DNA of 64,000 nucleotides from Acanthopleura granulata (lineage: Eukaryota > Mollusca > Polyplacophora > Chitonida > Chitonidae): positions 10,357,306 through 10,421,305 of the forward strand of contig JABBOT010000001.1 in the NCBI GenBank assembly GCA_016165875.1. The letters are read 5' to 3'. Under the pieces are notes generated by a model that was not told the origin of the DNA, did not search any database, and saw nothing but the letters and a program-made list of their open reading frames with translations. This document shows positions 42,840 through 55,099 of this stretch, piece after piece (position 1 is the first letter of the stretch; every line of letters starts with the position of its first letter). The position numbers were made by a program, and so were the translations under genes.

Positions 42840-45650
42840 AGACGCCACGGCCAACTTTTGCAGGATTAACAGCCAGAAAAAGAAACCGGATATTGAGCTA
42901 TAGCTTTACGGATCTTGTGTACAGATAGAACGTGAATTATAAAGATACCGGATAAACAAAAACCCGATGTTAGGCTAGAGGTCAACAACAGACCACAGTA
43001 CAGATAATTAATGCACATATAGGAAGTGGGTAAATCAGCAGTAACAAAGTTTCCTTTATCCTTCAGAAAACTTAGATGGGAGTCCATCTTAGTTTTCTAT
43101 CCTCCCTCGCCAATAATATGTTATGGATGGTGTGAATACTTTAAGTCAATATTTAAAATTTAAATTTTCCAGTAAGGGAATATTGATGCATGCAGTGTAT
43201 ACATTACGTCACAATGAAGTAAATAGCAGCATATATGTGTAGGGGGCCTATGTATGAGGTTGTAACCTATAGCTATATCACCTACAGGTCTATGGAAGCC
43301 GACGAAGGCCATAACCCCTTCCGGTATATTTACCTTAAGTATAAGAGATTTATAGTAACATGCTGACACGTCTATATTTCAGCTTGTTCATAATACTCGC
43401 TCTCAGCCCATCCTATATTAATGTTAGACTACAAGTTTATCTCCAACAGAAGCATGTAACATAGTCATTGCACAACACGGATACGAAATTATATGACTCT
43501 TATGATTAATGTATATAAACAGAATAATATAGATCTCGACTTATGTGGAGCATTTAGTTTACTATACAAGTACACGTATACCCACACTTTGGTTAAGCTA
43601 TATATCAATTTAGGCTGAAACCTACCATCGACATTTGGGAGAGAAGATATGAAGTAAGTGGGAACTGAAAAATGATCTTAAAAAATCAACCAAAAAATCA
43701 GTCATGTTACCCTAAACTAACTTCCAATCGCCCCACCCCCACCCTGCCAATCTCCACATTTCTGATACTTATGGGGTAAGGGTAGGATAGCTATAACCTT
43801 CGGTCATATGCCGTTTTAACCATTGATTGGCCATGTGTCTTTTTAAACTGTAGGGCAGAGGCGATCGAAACCGTGCTTTGGTTTAAGGGTTTAACACCGC
43901 TGTAGCGGCGTTTGTTGTGTAACCCGATACCGCCGAATGCGCAGCATTCTAGGGAATTCATACAACAAATACTAAGACGAAAGTTTTAAAGCCTATTCTA
44001 CCACCAAAACTGAAGAAAAAAACGGCATATTTCATGCTGCGAGTCTCTTTTACTATCTCCGCAGAGGTCAGGAATTTTAGACCAATCAACGGCAAGCTTA
44101 GTTCACTGCCGCTGACCTAGATATTTCAATGACGTCGTGTGTATGACGTCGTGTCCTATTGTTGCGTGACGAAAGAATGTAAAAGTTTACTATACATGTA
44201 TTGTGACGTCATACCTCTGAGCTCAAATTGGAACATCATGAAACATCATGTTTCTTTTTCCGACGTCATGGCGTTTGGGTTTGAAGCAGGGAAAATGTAT
44301 TCACAAAAGCAATATGTATAAATAAATTATGTGAAATAACACTTTCATCACTGAAGAAAATCCTGACAATTCACCTCTTTATAAATGCAAATCTACCGAG
44401 CATACAAGTTCAAATCATTTTATTTACGGAAATAAAGAGCACGACTGAATATTATTCGGGGATGTGAAAGTACCAGTCGGTAAGTTGCGTGACAAATTCG
44501 ATGCACTCGGGAAACCTCACTCCCGATTTGAGCAAGCCAGAAAAACCTCGGGCGTGTTCGAAGCCATTTTGAATGACGGTGTGTTAAAGGCATCATGGGA
44601 TATGGATCTAGTTTTAATCACATGATTTGTGTCGGCGTCGTGAGCCACTCTAACATGACGAAACTGATACGTGACCACAACGACATGCAGAAATTGGGTC
44701 AACGAACTATGTTTTCTATTTTCGCTTGAAATGAAGAATTTCTTCGTCAATTCGTATAAAAAAAACACTCAAAACTAATTCATATACTCTGAGTGGCACA
44801 GCCACGGCCACAAAAATTTGACATTTACCTTTGTTACTTTTCATAATGCACTGTGTGATTCGGTTCAGCGGAAGAAGACCGTATGGGCGGTTATTTACCG
44901 CAGAATATCTGCGTTCTATCCCACCCAAGCTTACTTCACACCGGAAATGTGCGCACATGTTCCAAATGAATCTCGATGTAATCGCTTTCTCGCGAGAACT
45001 CCTATACACGAGACTAAGATAGCACTCGCACGAACTTACGAGCCATTGGTACATTGATATTCGCCACAAAAATGGGGTAATAATTTTGAAAGCCGGCAGT
45101 AAGAAATTCAAAATCCTGGCTTCAAAGTACCCTTAGAATTGCACTTAAAACAAAAGTGAACCACGTAGTCCCAACATGGCGGCGCCTAACAATGTTGCAA
45201 CTACATCATATCCAATCGTTACATGATTCTAGATCACATGTTGCTTGCAAGTGATCGAGCGACCTTACTGCTTGACCTCTTAAAGGAGTCTGGTAGAACA
45301 AAATGGCTCGTATATATCTTAGAGTGATATCTCGACGTAGGCTTGACGAAGGAAGTAGGATTAGTTCTGTTTTAGAATGAAACTGGGTGTGGTTGGAAGG
45401 TCATCTCTGTTTTATATGTATATGTGCACACGACCCGCTTTTGACATCGGGGTAGAATTATGAACATACACATCAACCTAGCTCCAGGAATGAAGCAGAC
45501 ACCTGATTTAACAATATACCACGGCACCGGGTAGGTCATCTGTACTTCTACTCTATTTGGCCTACGCAGCTGATTTGCATTAACATGCTAATGGAGAGGA
45601 AGAGTCGGGTTGTATGGGGAGTACTATGCATGTAAACTGGTTGTAGTTGA
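42840..45650. other. No gene recognised
   Basis: Upstream flank of the membrane-protein gene. Open frames on both strands near 44716-45111 overlap and carry no known motif. Several tgacgtcat-like sites (44130-44270) resemble CREB/ATF sites, but with no gene attached they are only noted. Confidence 0.45.
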
Positions 45651-45654
45651 CTGG

Positions 45655-45780
45655 GTCCGGTTTCATGAAGCATACTTAGGGCTAAGTAGACCTGAGCTAA
45701 GTGCACTTTCCATCTCTACAATATCCGTTGTCATGGCAGTTAAGGGAATACTTGGCTAAGTGCGCTTCATGAAACCGGGG
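45655..45780. mobile_element. Small inverted-repeat (MITE-like) element
   Basis: The ends are inverted copies: cggtttcatgaagcatactt + agggctaagt on the left, and on the right the reverse complement of cggtttcatgaagcgcactt + agccaagt. The whole is about 126 bases with no coding capacity. It resembles a 'ccggtttcatgaagc' palindromic repeat common in marine invertebrates. Confidence 0.75.
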
Positions 45781-46340
45781 TTTGGAAACTGAATGTTTGT
45801 ATCAAAGAGTATATACGTGTCCGAGCCTAAACATGTACACTCTTATATATGATTGTATATGCTAAAATTAACGACGAAGAAAGCCCATACATTCTAGACT
45901 GACAGCACCACTAAACGTTCAAAGTTAACTGACATGTGTTGTAAATAAATCATAGGCCCTTTCGAGCATTGAGAAAACAGGTAGCATAACCCATGAAGTG
46001 TATAGTATGTAGCAGACTCGTGGAAATCGATGCAATGTGATAAACATCAAGGTGAGATGTGTCAGGAAACTTATCAGCATGAATTATTTATTTTAGCAAG
46101 TTTTTCTGGTTGTTTGTTTGTTCATGCATGCGCGCTGAAGGGCACCATTCTTTCTTACATTCATGAAGCCAAAAACAAGCCATAAACAAGCCATACACAA
46201 GCTACAGTGAGGGAGTTCCTCTAAAAAATATTCAACTATACTGTTTCGGGAATGTCTGGTTAATTAAACCTTTAAAGATGTAAAAATCAGACTCTTGCAT
46301 ATATCCGTATAGAAAGGTCGTTTTAATGATGTTCTATAGC

Positions 46341-46577
46341 ACAGCGTAATGACCTAGGTGGCCTTCACCAATGCAGCCGCTGTGAGCTCAAGCTCGCCCA
46401 GGCTGGCTTCCTCTCTGGCCCTCTAGATATGAAAGTCCGCCAGCAACCTGCGGATGGTCGGGTTTTTTCCCCCGGGCTCTTTCTGGTTTCCTCCCACCAT
46501 AATACTGGCCGCAATCGTATATTAAGTGAAATATTCTTGTGTACGACGTAAAAGTCCAATCAAATGATTAAATAAAT
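46341..46577 (+). repeat. Mollusc-type SINE with part of its tRNA-like head, plus orientation
   Basis: It keeps part of the head (acagcgtaatgacc, then ttcaccaatgcagccgctgt, gagctcaagctc), the body gccagcaacctgcggatggt and ggtttcctcccaccataata, and ends gtccaatcaaatgattaaat. This copy shows best that the family is tRNA-derived. Confidence 0.85.
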
Positions 46578-47402
46578 TATGTCTTGAACTATGTCCGAAA
46601 CTAAAAAGTGTGTTCAACAAATCGTCAGTATACTTGTTTCGTTAAACTTCTAAATGTTAAGTGAGAGCTGGCAAAAATATGTTATTTCATAACAATCTGA
46701 AATGTATTTTGCAATAAAAATTTTAAGGCGTTGCTTTACTTCCTTATTTTAGTAACATCTATATATACTCACAGTGATAGGCCAAGTACCGTTGAAAAAT
46801 ACACCTACTGTTCACAAGGCTGTTTTGTAGACAGTCTTCATTTACATGTTATAAATGCAGTTGCACATACTGCTAATACCTGTTTATACATGTGTTGTTA
46901 TATAGCTGGGTTCGGAAAAGAGCCAATGGTTTAGATGATATATGTCTTTTTTTATAAATTCAATGAAAGTATCTGTTCGAATCAGTTCAGTCCAATGCGT
47001 GATTCTGAGTAAAACCGTGTAAAGTCTCTAAATGTGATCATGTGTGATTTTTTCCTGCCTCACAGTATGCTTAAATATAATATGCTTTTACATCTGAAGA
47101 CAGAAATATATGCAGGCCAAACCTATCACTGTTAAATGTCGACGCCATGCGACGAAATTGTCCACAACCGAAAAAAAAAAAGAAAAAAAAAACTGAGCTG
47201 AATTCTTGACTGACAAGCAATTGTTTTCGAGTTATTGTTAAAAAAGCAATCGAGCTACCAAACACGGGTTTTCTATGATAGAATCTACCAATGATACAGC
47301 GCTACATTCAGTTTACACCCAGTCGAAACATTTCTGCAGCTTTCATGATACTTACAAATTTGGTGTGCGTCTCGAAAATGGAATCCATGCTATAAATAAG
47401 CG

Positions 47403-47895
47403 TGCATACCTGTCAACTTTGGGAAATGTCAGAGAGGGAGGTGTTTGGAGGGAGCGAAAGATGAATGTGCAACCCACCCTTGAGCTTTGTAGAGCGCTGT
47501 GCTTTCTTTCTTTTTCTTTCGTTATTATTACTTAATTACTTAATAAACTAAATTAACGTTTTTGCACAACATGTAAAACAGTAAAGCAAGGCGCAAAGTA
47601 TTCCAGAAAATTTGACTAGTAGAAAAATGAAACATTGATTCCTAACCAGTACTAAATTAGCCTATACTGAACATTTTGGAAATTGATTAGCAAACTACAT
47701 CAGTTGTAGATTTGCGATGCGAAACAGGTTATTTTGTACCGGACGGCTTGGCACTTTGGAACCGCTCTGACGGACTGAGCCCACTAGTGGACCTTGATAT
47801 CGGGAGATTTTTAGTATTAATCCGGAGGTCAGGAAATATCTCTCCAAATCGGGAGTCTTCCGACGATATCGGGAGAGTTGATGGGTATGCGCGTG
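47403..47895. mobile_element. MITE-like element with ~22-bp terminal inverted repeats
   Basis: The left end gcatacctgtcaactttggg and the right end (reverse complement gcatacccatcaactctccc) match at most positions. A 4-base gcgt flanks each end and may be the target duplication. The open frame inside (47712-47972) runs past the element's end and has no known domain; three near-repeats of atcgggag lie within it. Confidence 0.65.
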
Positions 47896-50800
47896 GCAGA
47901 ATTATAGACCAAATGCCAACGGAGGACTGTGAATTTATCGAATTTGAAGAAATCATGCCTATTCAATTTTAGGGGGGCAATCACACATGTCTATTTATTA
48001 CACATTCCCTTTCAAAGCTGCCACATGTATAACATATTGAAAACTTCATACACTGCAACCACTAACTGAGGACAAAAGCTGTGGCATAAGATGACAGCAA
48101 TACAGATATGGATATAAACATAGCAGCACAAAATCTCCAGGCGAAGCCTATAAGCAATGCAGATGTCTGATATGTGGCATGGTAACTTTTTACTGTGCAC
48201 ATTACATAGAAGAATTCATTTCCCTGGAAGGGGGGGGTGTTGTTGTTGTTGTTGATTTTCTTCATCTTTTCTACCTATATGAAATGAAATTCTGTGTAAG
48301 CCTTTAGTTACAGCTATGTAGTATCTAGTTGGGGATTTAGTAACACAGCCTCTCACAGTTGTCGATTCACTAACGGTCGGAAGTCCAAATCATTTCCTAA
48401 GTTTAAACACGACATGCCACAGTCTCACAAAATTAAACTATCTTAGCCTTATTATGTGTCGGTTAGTAAAAGTTATGACATTAGACTTGTGCCATAAGAT
48501 TTACGTGGCATTTAGCAGCAATGACGTAAAGAAGGAAATGAAGAAAGAAATTTCCAAAAATAAAAGACTTTTAAAATTTGTTAGTGACATGGTGTACCCC
48601 GGTTTATCAATCCGTTCGATATATCATTCAAGTAACAATGTAAGATGGCGCCTCAGTGTCAGTTTTTCGTCAACAGTAAACATAGCTATAACTAGCATAA
48701 TGTACATACTTGTGTCAATATAATATTTTCTTTTGTCCGATGTGGAGTTTGTATTATTCATGCTGCGGGTATGTATGGTGAACGCAATAGAAGCAGTCGT
48801 CACGGCGCTCACATGACCTACTTAACCAGTGACATGCGCTAGATGAATATGCCTCTACAGCATACCCGAGCCTAGTCTCTAAAAGAGACCATCCTATCCT
48901 ACCTTGAGTAGACTTACAACTACGGTCCTCTGCATAAGGAGAGTAACCCGGGCCTTGGGCTCCAGATCTTCTGGGTCAGTCCTTGAAATTGCTGTCTCTA
49001 CAGCGACTGTTTAGCTGTCACTGAATACCTGTGAGAAAATACATTCAAGCTGCTATGTGAATATGAGATGAAAGTTCAGTTATCTTGTTTCTTAAAAGAA
49101 CTGCATTTTCTCGCGATATGTACTTTCGCTGACAGCATCCGCCTTTAGTGGAGACTGTATGAAGATATATTGTAGCCTGCATGGCACGTCCTGATATTTC
49201 TGTGCTCTGAATATTTCACGAGACCCAGCGAAGCATAATTTCGAGAACAACCCTGTATATGACATATACATGCAGGCAGATACTGATTCAAGGCACAAGT
49301 AAACATATGCTCTTACAGGAACTGTTCTCCCAGAAGAGTTTACGTGTATATGTTTTATGCTCGAGTCGTACATTACAGCAAATAACAAAGCCAATCAGTG
49401 GATATTAGTCATCAATACTTAACGACAATGTGGATGTATTATATGTATGATTATCGTCCCAATATATCTATATATCGTGTAACAGCCGTAAACCAAAATG
49501 GTCGTTACACGGCAATAATCGCAAACGTCCAAAACAGGTATTCTGGACAGCGCCTTTTTATTTACTTATATCAAGAAAAGCGTATTCATCGCAAAATTTA
49601 CGAAACTTCGAGTGAAGGCGTTTGGTGGAATGCCCTTGACACACTTGTTTTCGCAATAACTTGTGACCTTTGATTGAAATCGTAACACAACACACATGCA
49701 GGAGGTAACAAGTGATACAAGACGAGATATGTAGACCCTTACACGCTGTATACAGGACCTTAGGTATACAGGGATTGTTGCAGCTAGCACATGCTGAGAA
49801 AGATCGAGCGGGATAACCTGGAAGCTGCACGGGTGCGACTGGCCTGTCTCTCTCTCTCTCTCTCTCTCAGTTTATGATCTCATTTAGTGTAATGGGAACA
49901 GCGATATTTGATTGATTCGTTGGTCCAGATTCTGGCCACAATGCAGCTTTTTAATTCGGGTCGTGAATCCCATGTAGATATTAGCCACTTCCTCATATCG
50001 GACCTTCGCGTTGCCCGGACGACGTCTTTTGTCCTCGACATGAAAGTAAATATGCACAGAGTGCCCAGAACCCCTGGCACTCTACTTCATAATTGTGTCT
50101 AATAAGGGCTGGATGCTCATCGTGTTAAATTAGACCGTCACTTTGGATATCTGTATAGTTGCAATCAAAGCGCAACTGAGACACGTATTTGCTACGACAG
50201 GAAGCATACATAGTACACAGTTGCACTAAATTCTCGCCCCTCGTTGGAATCTTAAGTTGTCGACTAAATCGCACCTCCTCTTTCGAATCTCGCACTGTAT
50301 ACATATATTAATTAGTCCCGAATGACTGCGATCTTCACGGACTAAGTGGGAACGGGGAAGGGGGGTGAGGGGTTAGTCATATGAACGTGGAGTAGGAGTG
50401 ACGTGTCATAGTGTTTCTGCTTCCTCTAACATGGCGTATTCCATGGCCTGTTTTAAGTTGGTTTATAGTTACCAAGCACATCAGAACAACGTTTCCACCC
50501 TTCATCCGATATAACTAAGGCTATGTTAATTGCTGTCTTTAATCTTGACGAACTCTTGTCTGAAGGTGGTTGTTGACAATGATGTCGTCAGAATTAATGT
50601 TGCAGTGTTGGCCTCATATCTCCTGAATCCGTTGGTCGACTTTCACCGTGTCGTTAAAACATCCCTGCTTTAGGTTATTTTGTGGCCTAGAACATGGCCG
50701 CATCCGCCTTCCATAGATATAGATTTGGTAATGTCTGTGGAATTTAGAGCACGCGTATACTGGCTTTTTGTTTGTTTGTACTTTTTGTAACCGATCAGCC

Positions 50801-51715
50801 TTTACCTATCTTTTGAACTATTGCCACATGGACCCTGTGTCGTGAAAGGCCATTGAGATCCATGCTCTAGACCCTGCACGTGGCAGACCGTTATGGAAGA
50901 TTCCGTCACTTTTCAATGGAAATAATCAGAGCTTGAAGAAATCCCTGGAAGTATGCCAGTATTTAAGTATACAGTGTAGCCGTATATGGCACCGCACGTA
51001 TGCCTTCTAGTCAGTGAGTTACACAGGAATAAATATTTATATATTTAGTTCTCTGTTTTTGTGTGCATGTTTAAATGACAACACAGCCTTCTGGGCAATT
51101 CTACACCAGTGACGTCTGCTATATTGCATTTAACATCATTGCAATTTTTCCTTTCTTCCTTTCACATAATTCTGCTTGCCATGGTGCTAGTTGTAAGTTT
51201 AAGAAGTTGTAACTTCTTAAACACTTTCTTGAAAGGTCAGAATAAAACTCTTGCTGAGATACATTGACAAGAGCCGGATTTCATCAATAAGGTGTGGCCA
51301 TTTGCCAACTACAACACTCTTGTCGCTATTCTCTATGCTGTAATCTTTAATAAATACATTAAACCTGGTCGAACCGGGCATGGTCGGTTTAGACAAGTTT
51401 TACTGTATTTGTATATTTATAAACAATTACATGTATGCAGGCGTACAGTGGTTGCAGGTACGATGGGCTTGCACACTGGGATGGTTTTGAGTTTTAAACC
51501 CGAGGCATAACATACACCAGACTTACAAGTGGGTTCTCTTAACCTCACACCGTGAGATAGTCCAAAGATCGTTGTACTTTTCCTGTGCATTTCACACTGT
51601 TATACCTACCTACAACAGGGCGTTTTTTTCATAATTTTGCAAAAATATATACGAATGCTTCGTGAGAAAACAACACAAAGCCATGTATGTCAGCTAGAAT
51701 GGCGACAATGGCTTG
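47896..51715. other. No gene recognised; simple repeats
   Basis: Contains ggggggg then (gtt)n at 48229-48254 and (tc)n at 49844-49868. Short open frames on both strands show no domains. A palindromic gttgtaacttcttaaac/gtttaagaagtt pair lies near 51195-51222. Confidence 0.45.
49844..49868 (+). repeat. (TC)n microsatellite
   Basis: About twelve uninterrupted tc dinucleotides. Confidence 0.95.
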
Positions 51716-51717
51716 AA

Positions 51718-51840
51718 TGTTGATTTATTTAGCATTATGGTCGGAATATACCGGAGAGAGGGAGAAACCCACGATCATCCGAAGGTTGCCGGCGGACTGA
51801 TTGAATTTTGAACTGTAGCCACACAAACCCAGGTGGGCTG
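51718..51840 (-). repeat. Mollusc-type SINE, strongly degenerate, minus orientation
   Basis: It retains gatttatttagcattatggt, gggagaaacccacgatcatc, cgaaggttgccggcgga and a trace of the head (cacacaaacccaggtggg). Confidence 0.6.
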
Positions 51841-53000
51841 TATAATCTTGATCGAAAAACTGGATTAATGTTTTGAAACAAGTGATTGATTATACATTTA
51901 GTGATAAACCTGCAAAGAAAAGATGAAATCGATGAAGTAAAAACTACTCTCGACGCCCTATGATCATGTAATGTCATCCTCATTGGGCCTATGTATTGCC
52001 TACGATACTTAAAGCTGCCTGTAAGGGAAGACAAGCTACTGTCTATATATATACATAGTAATATAGTTCAGCCATCGATCGACTGGGCCTGGAAGGGAAG
52101 CGGACAGAGTCCTATGAGGACATTTCTGAGGTGGTCAAAATTGTCACCGATTTATCGAAGTAATTCCATTTTTATAGTGTACTACTGCGGTGTGTTTTAG
52201 CATCTCTGAAAAGTTTTCTTATATTTGACCAGGAAAGCTTCATTACAGCATTGTCACTGTAAAGCACAATGTAACTAAATGATGAAGTGCGGCTCAAATC
52301 GTTGATAAACAGTAACATTTGAGTCCTGTTTGCGGGCACTCTTTTGTTCCCTGATACAATATTTCTGAATTCCCAGTGATTCGGTCAGACGAACATTAAA
52401 AAATATTTTTTGCAGGTAACGCGACCCACTCGCTAAATTCGGGCCGACTCAAACTTTTTTCACGGAATCTGAGGACTTTTTGGGGCAAAAATAAAAACTC
52501 CAGGAATATCTTTGAAAATTCTGTCAGGAGCATATAATTCCTTTGTTATCAAAACATGAGAAACTCAATTCGCGCAGTGGAGAACTGCATGGTAAGGGCT
52601 TTTAGTCAGAAGGAAATTTAGAAGTAGAATTTATTTAGCTGGGAAAAAATGCCAGGCAAAAAATTTGTTCATAAATTTCTGTTTCAGTGGTGTATCAAGA
52701 GGGATAACTTCGAGTGTTCGTGATTAAAGCAAAGTAAAATACATTTCCACTGTTTTCGTTTGTTTGGTTTTCTTGGAGATAAACATAACCATTTCAATGA
52801 CAGTTTTAAAATGTAACATGAAAGCAGGACAAGAACAGGACAAAATGTTGATGTAGAACTGAGATGGTTAAAATAAAAAAGTGGGGGTTTGGGGGATTTT
52901 TTTTAGAGAGAATGAAGTAGAAAATGAATATTTCAAACAAAAACAGTTGGGTTAAATTCAAGGTATTCCAATTTAATAAGAATATCATTAAAAAAGGAAT

Positions 53001-53199
53001 ATTTATTATTTGATTGGTATTATGCACCGTACCAAGGAATATTTCACTTATGGACGAACGTCAGCATAATATACTTTGTGGAAAGAAACCGGAAAAGTCC
53101 ACAGGAAAGCCATGGTCATCCGCAGGTTGCTGGCAACCAGAACTGGACTTGAACTCAGGGCATTCACATTGACGAGAGGCTCTTGAGTCATTGTGAAAT
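53001..53199 (-). repeat. Mollusc-type SINE, nearly full length, minus orientation
   Basis: Order: tail atttattatttgattggtat, ccaaggaatatttcacttat, caggaaagccatggtcatcc, gcaggttgctggcaaccaga, actggacttgaactcagggc and attgacgagaggctcttgag + tcat. The last blocks are the tRNA-like head in reverse. Confidence 0.82.
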
Positions 53200-54000
53200 A
53201 TGAATATCATGATTTTAAAACTTCCTACTCCTAAAAGTAAATGCAAGATAAAGTCTTCCTGTAAAATTATAACTTGGTCATTAAATACCCCTGGAATTTC
53301 ATATTATATACATAAGCTATTCCTTATTATTTGTTTATTTATTCTTTTTGGACGGTGAAATACACAAATGCAGTATCCATTATTTATACTTGTTCATATA
53401 GCCTAACCCAAATAATGGTCTCCAAATGATCCTTGTCGGTCTCAACAGGCTGAATATTTCTGACAGCTGCCGACCAACAATCTGTCCTTTTAAAACGACA
53501 CTCTTTTGTAACGGTTTACAATTCCAAGGGCCAGGTTTGTGAAAATAAATTGACGTAATTTGTCCATGTTGAATTCTTTTAATCTGTCAAAAATCCAAAC
53601 TGATATCGACGAATTTTCGAGCTATTTCATCCACTTCCAACATGTTGGCCCTTGGGCAGTTTACCTGACTTTCCAGATGCATATGCGTCTTTATTGTACT
53701 CTAAATTGCAACTTAATACATGGTCATTAACTTTTCTTAGTGAAACCAAGTTCTGGTCTGTTTCGCCCAGTTTGGAAAAAAATCACGTCTTTTTTCGTTC
53801 TGGTATAGATTTGACCCAGCTATTCTGTCAGCTCAAACCGACAAGAAACACGTCTTGCTTTCACAGTTTAATGCTTCTAGAATGCTTGTTTCCAGATGCA
53901 ATATTTTGTGAAAACCCAGTGTTGAATTTGGCTCTAACATTCCCATATGTACAATTTACTTAAGCATCCGAATCCAAGATATGACCACGCGAAACAGAGT
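53200..54000. other. No gene recognised
   Basis: An open frame of 103 codons (53652-53963, plus) has no recognisable domain, no splice-supported neighbours and no repeat match. It may be chance. Confidence 0.4.
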
Positions 54001-54002
54001 AA

Positions 54003-54268
54003 ACAAAACTTCCGTTTTAAGCCCATCGTATACTTTATGACGCAGCCATTGCACTACGTAATAACCAGACCCCTTTTAAACCTAACAGGTTCTAGTTATA
54101 TTTTATTATTACTTTAATGAAACTCTGTATCCTAGAGGCTTCATACGTATGGCTATATGAACATGGTTATGAACAAAACTTCCGTTTTAAGCCCATCGTA
54201 TACTTTATGATCCAATTATTGCTATACACAATAACCTAACCTCTTTTAAACCTAAAAGGTTCTAATTG
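54003..54268 (+). repeat. Two direct repeats of ~96 bases, 170 bases apart
   Basis: The block caaaacttccgttttaagcc + catcgtatactttatga then ccttttaaacctaacaggtt occurs at 54003-54098 and 54173-54268. The first 37 bases are identical; the rest is diverged. Confidence 0.85.
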
Positions 54269-54595
54269 TTTAGTTAGCCTCTACGTGGGTTTACGCAATG
54301 ATCTCTTTCAACAAGCACTCTGAAATTACGGCTTAATCTACGGGATGAATGCTGAATACATCAAATGGCTCTATACACCTAATCCTTTCGGGAAATTCTC
54401 TAAATATACCGCTAACAACTATCTGTTCTCTATAAAGCGCTGAAATGAGTCCAATATTTCCCGGTTGAGAAGGAAAGACTGAAGTGGATCATCATACAGT
54501 GAAATATTAGGTTGCGTTTCAAGGTAATTAAGCGTAAGATTACCGGTATATCACATACTCGAAAAAAATTTAAAATAAATATACGGCGGTTATAT

Positions 54596-54890
54596 ACCGA
54601 CAATCTGTGCATCCGGCCAGAAGGGCGTCCCAAAAATAGGCCCCACAGAGGATATGGCACCCGATCATATCCCGAGAATCCGTGCCCTCGGCCAGAAGAC
54701 CGAAGGGTAGACCCCAAAGGGAGTCTGTGCACTCGGCCAGATGGGCGACCGAAGAGTAGGCTTCACAGGGAATCTCTACACTCGGCAAGATGGGCGATCG
54801 AAGAGTAGACCCCACAGGGAATCTGTGCACTCGGCCAGATGGGCGACTGAAGAGTAGACCCCAAAGGGAATCTGTGCACTCGGCCTTTCA
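54596..54890 (+). repeat. ~50-bp minisatellite (about six copies)
   Basis: The unit is cggccagatgggcgaccgaa + gagtagaccccacagggaat + ctgtgcact. The left copies are more diverged and the right copies differ at a few bases. Its CG-rich sequence stands out from the AT-rich flanks and leaves long open frames on both strands that are not genes. Confidence 0.9.
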
Positions 54891-55028
54891 GATGAGCACC
54901 ACAGGAAGGTTTATGGCAAACCCTGTCAATCCTCAAGAATCTGTGCCCTCGAGAAGAGGCGCGTTAGAAGTGTACTCCCAACAAAGATATGAACACTCTG
55001 TGATTCCCAGTGCATCTATATGGTGCAT

Positions 55029-55098
55029 TATGAAGGGGAGGAAAACGGGTTGAGTCCAGGGGAAACCCACGACCTTCCGCAGGTTGCTGGCGAACGTT
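55029..55098 (-). repeat. Mollusc-type SINE fragment, minus orientation
   Basis: Holds ggaggaaaacgggttgagtc, ggggaaacccacgaccttcc and gcaggttgctggcgaacg; both ends are lost. Confidence 0.7.
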
Positions 55099-55099
55099 C

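Noticed and set aside
44130..44275. CREB/ATF-like tgacgtcat sites as a promoter
   Set aside because: Several matches are present but no gene start is supported nearby on either strand.
44716..45111. 131-codon minus-strand frame overlapping two plus-strand frames
   Set aside because: No recognised domain and no plausible exon partners; open in several frames, so likely chance.
47712..47972. 86-codon frame with repeated DIGR/ESSDDIGR pattern
   Set aside because: It lies mainly inside an inverted-repeat element and reads its repeated atcgggag boxes; not a gene.
53652..53963. 103-codon plus-strand frame
   Set aside because: No domain, no signal or membrane segment of note, no splice support; kept only as unassigned sequence.
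54430..55053. Overlapping 86-100-codon frames on both strands
   Set aside because: They come from the GC-rich minisatellite and lack start context, splice sites or domains.
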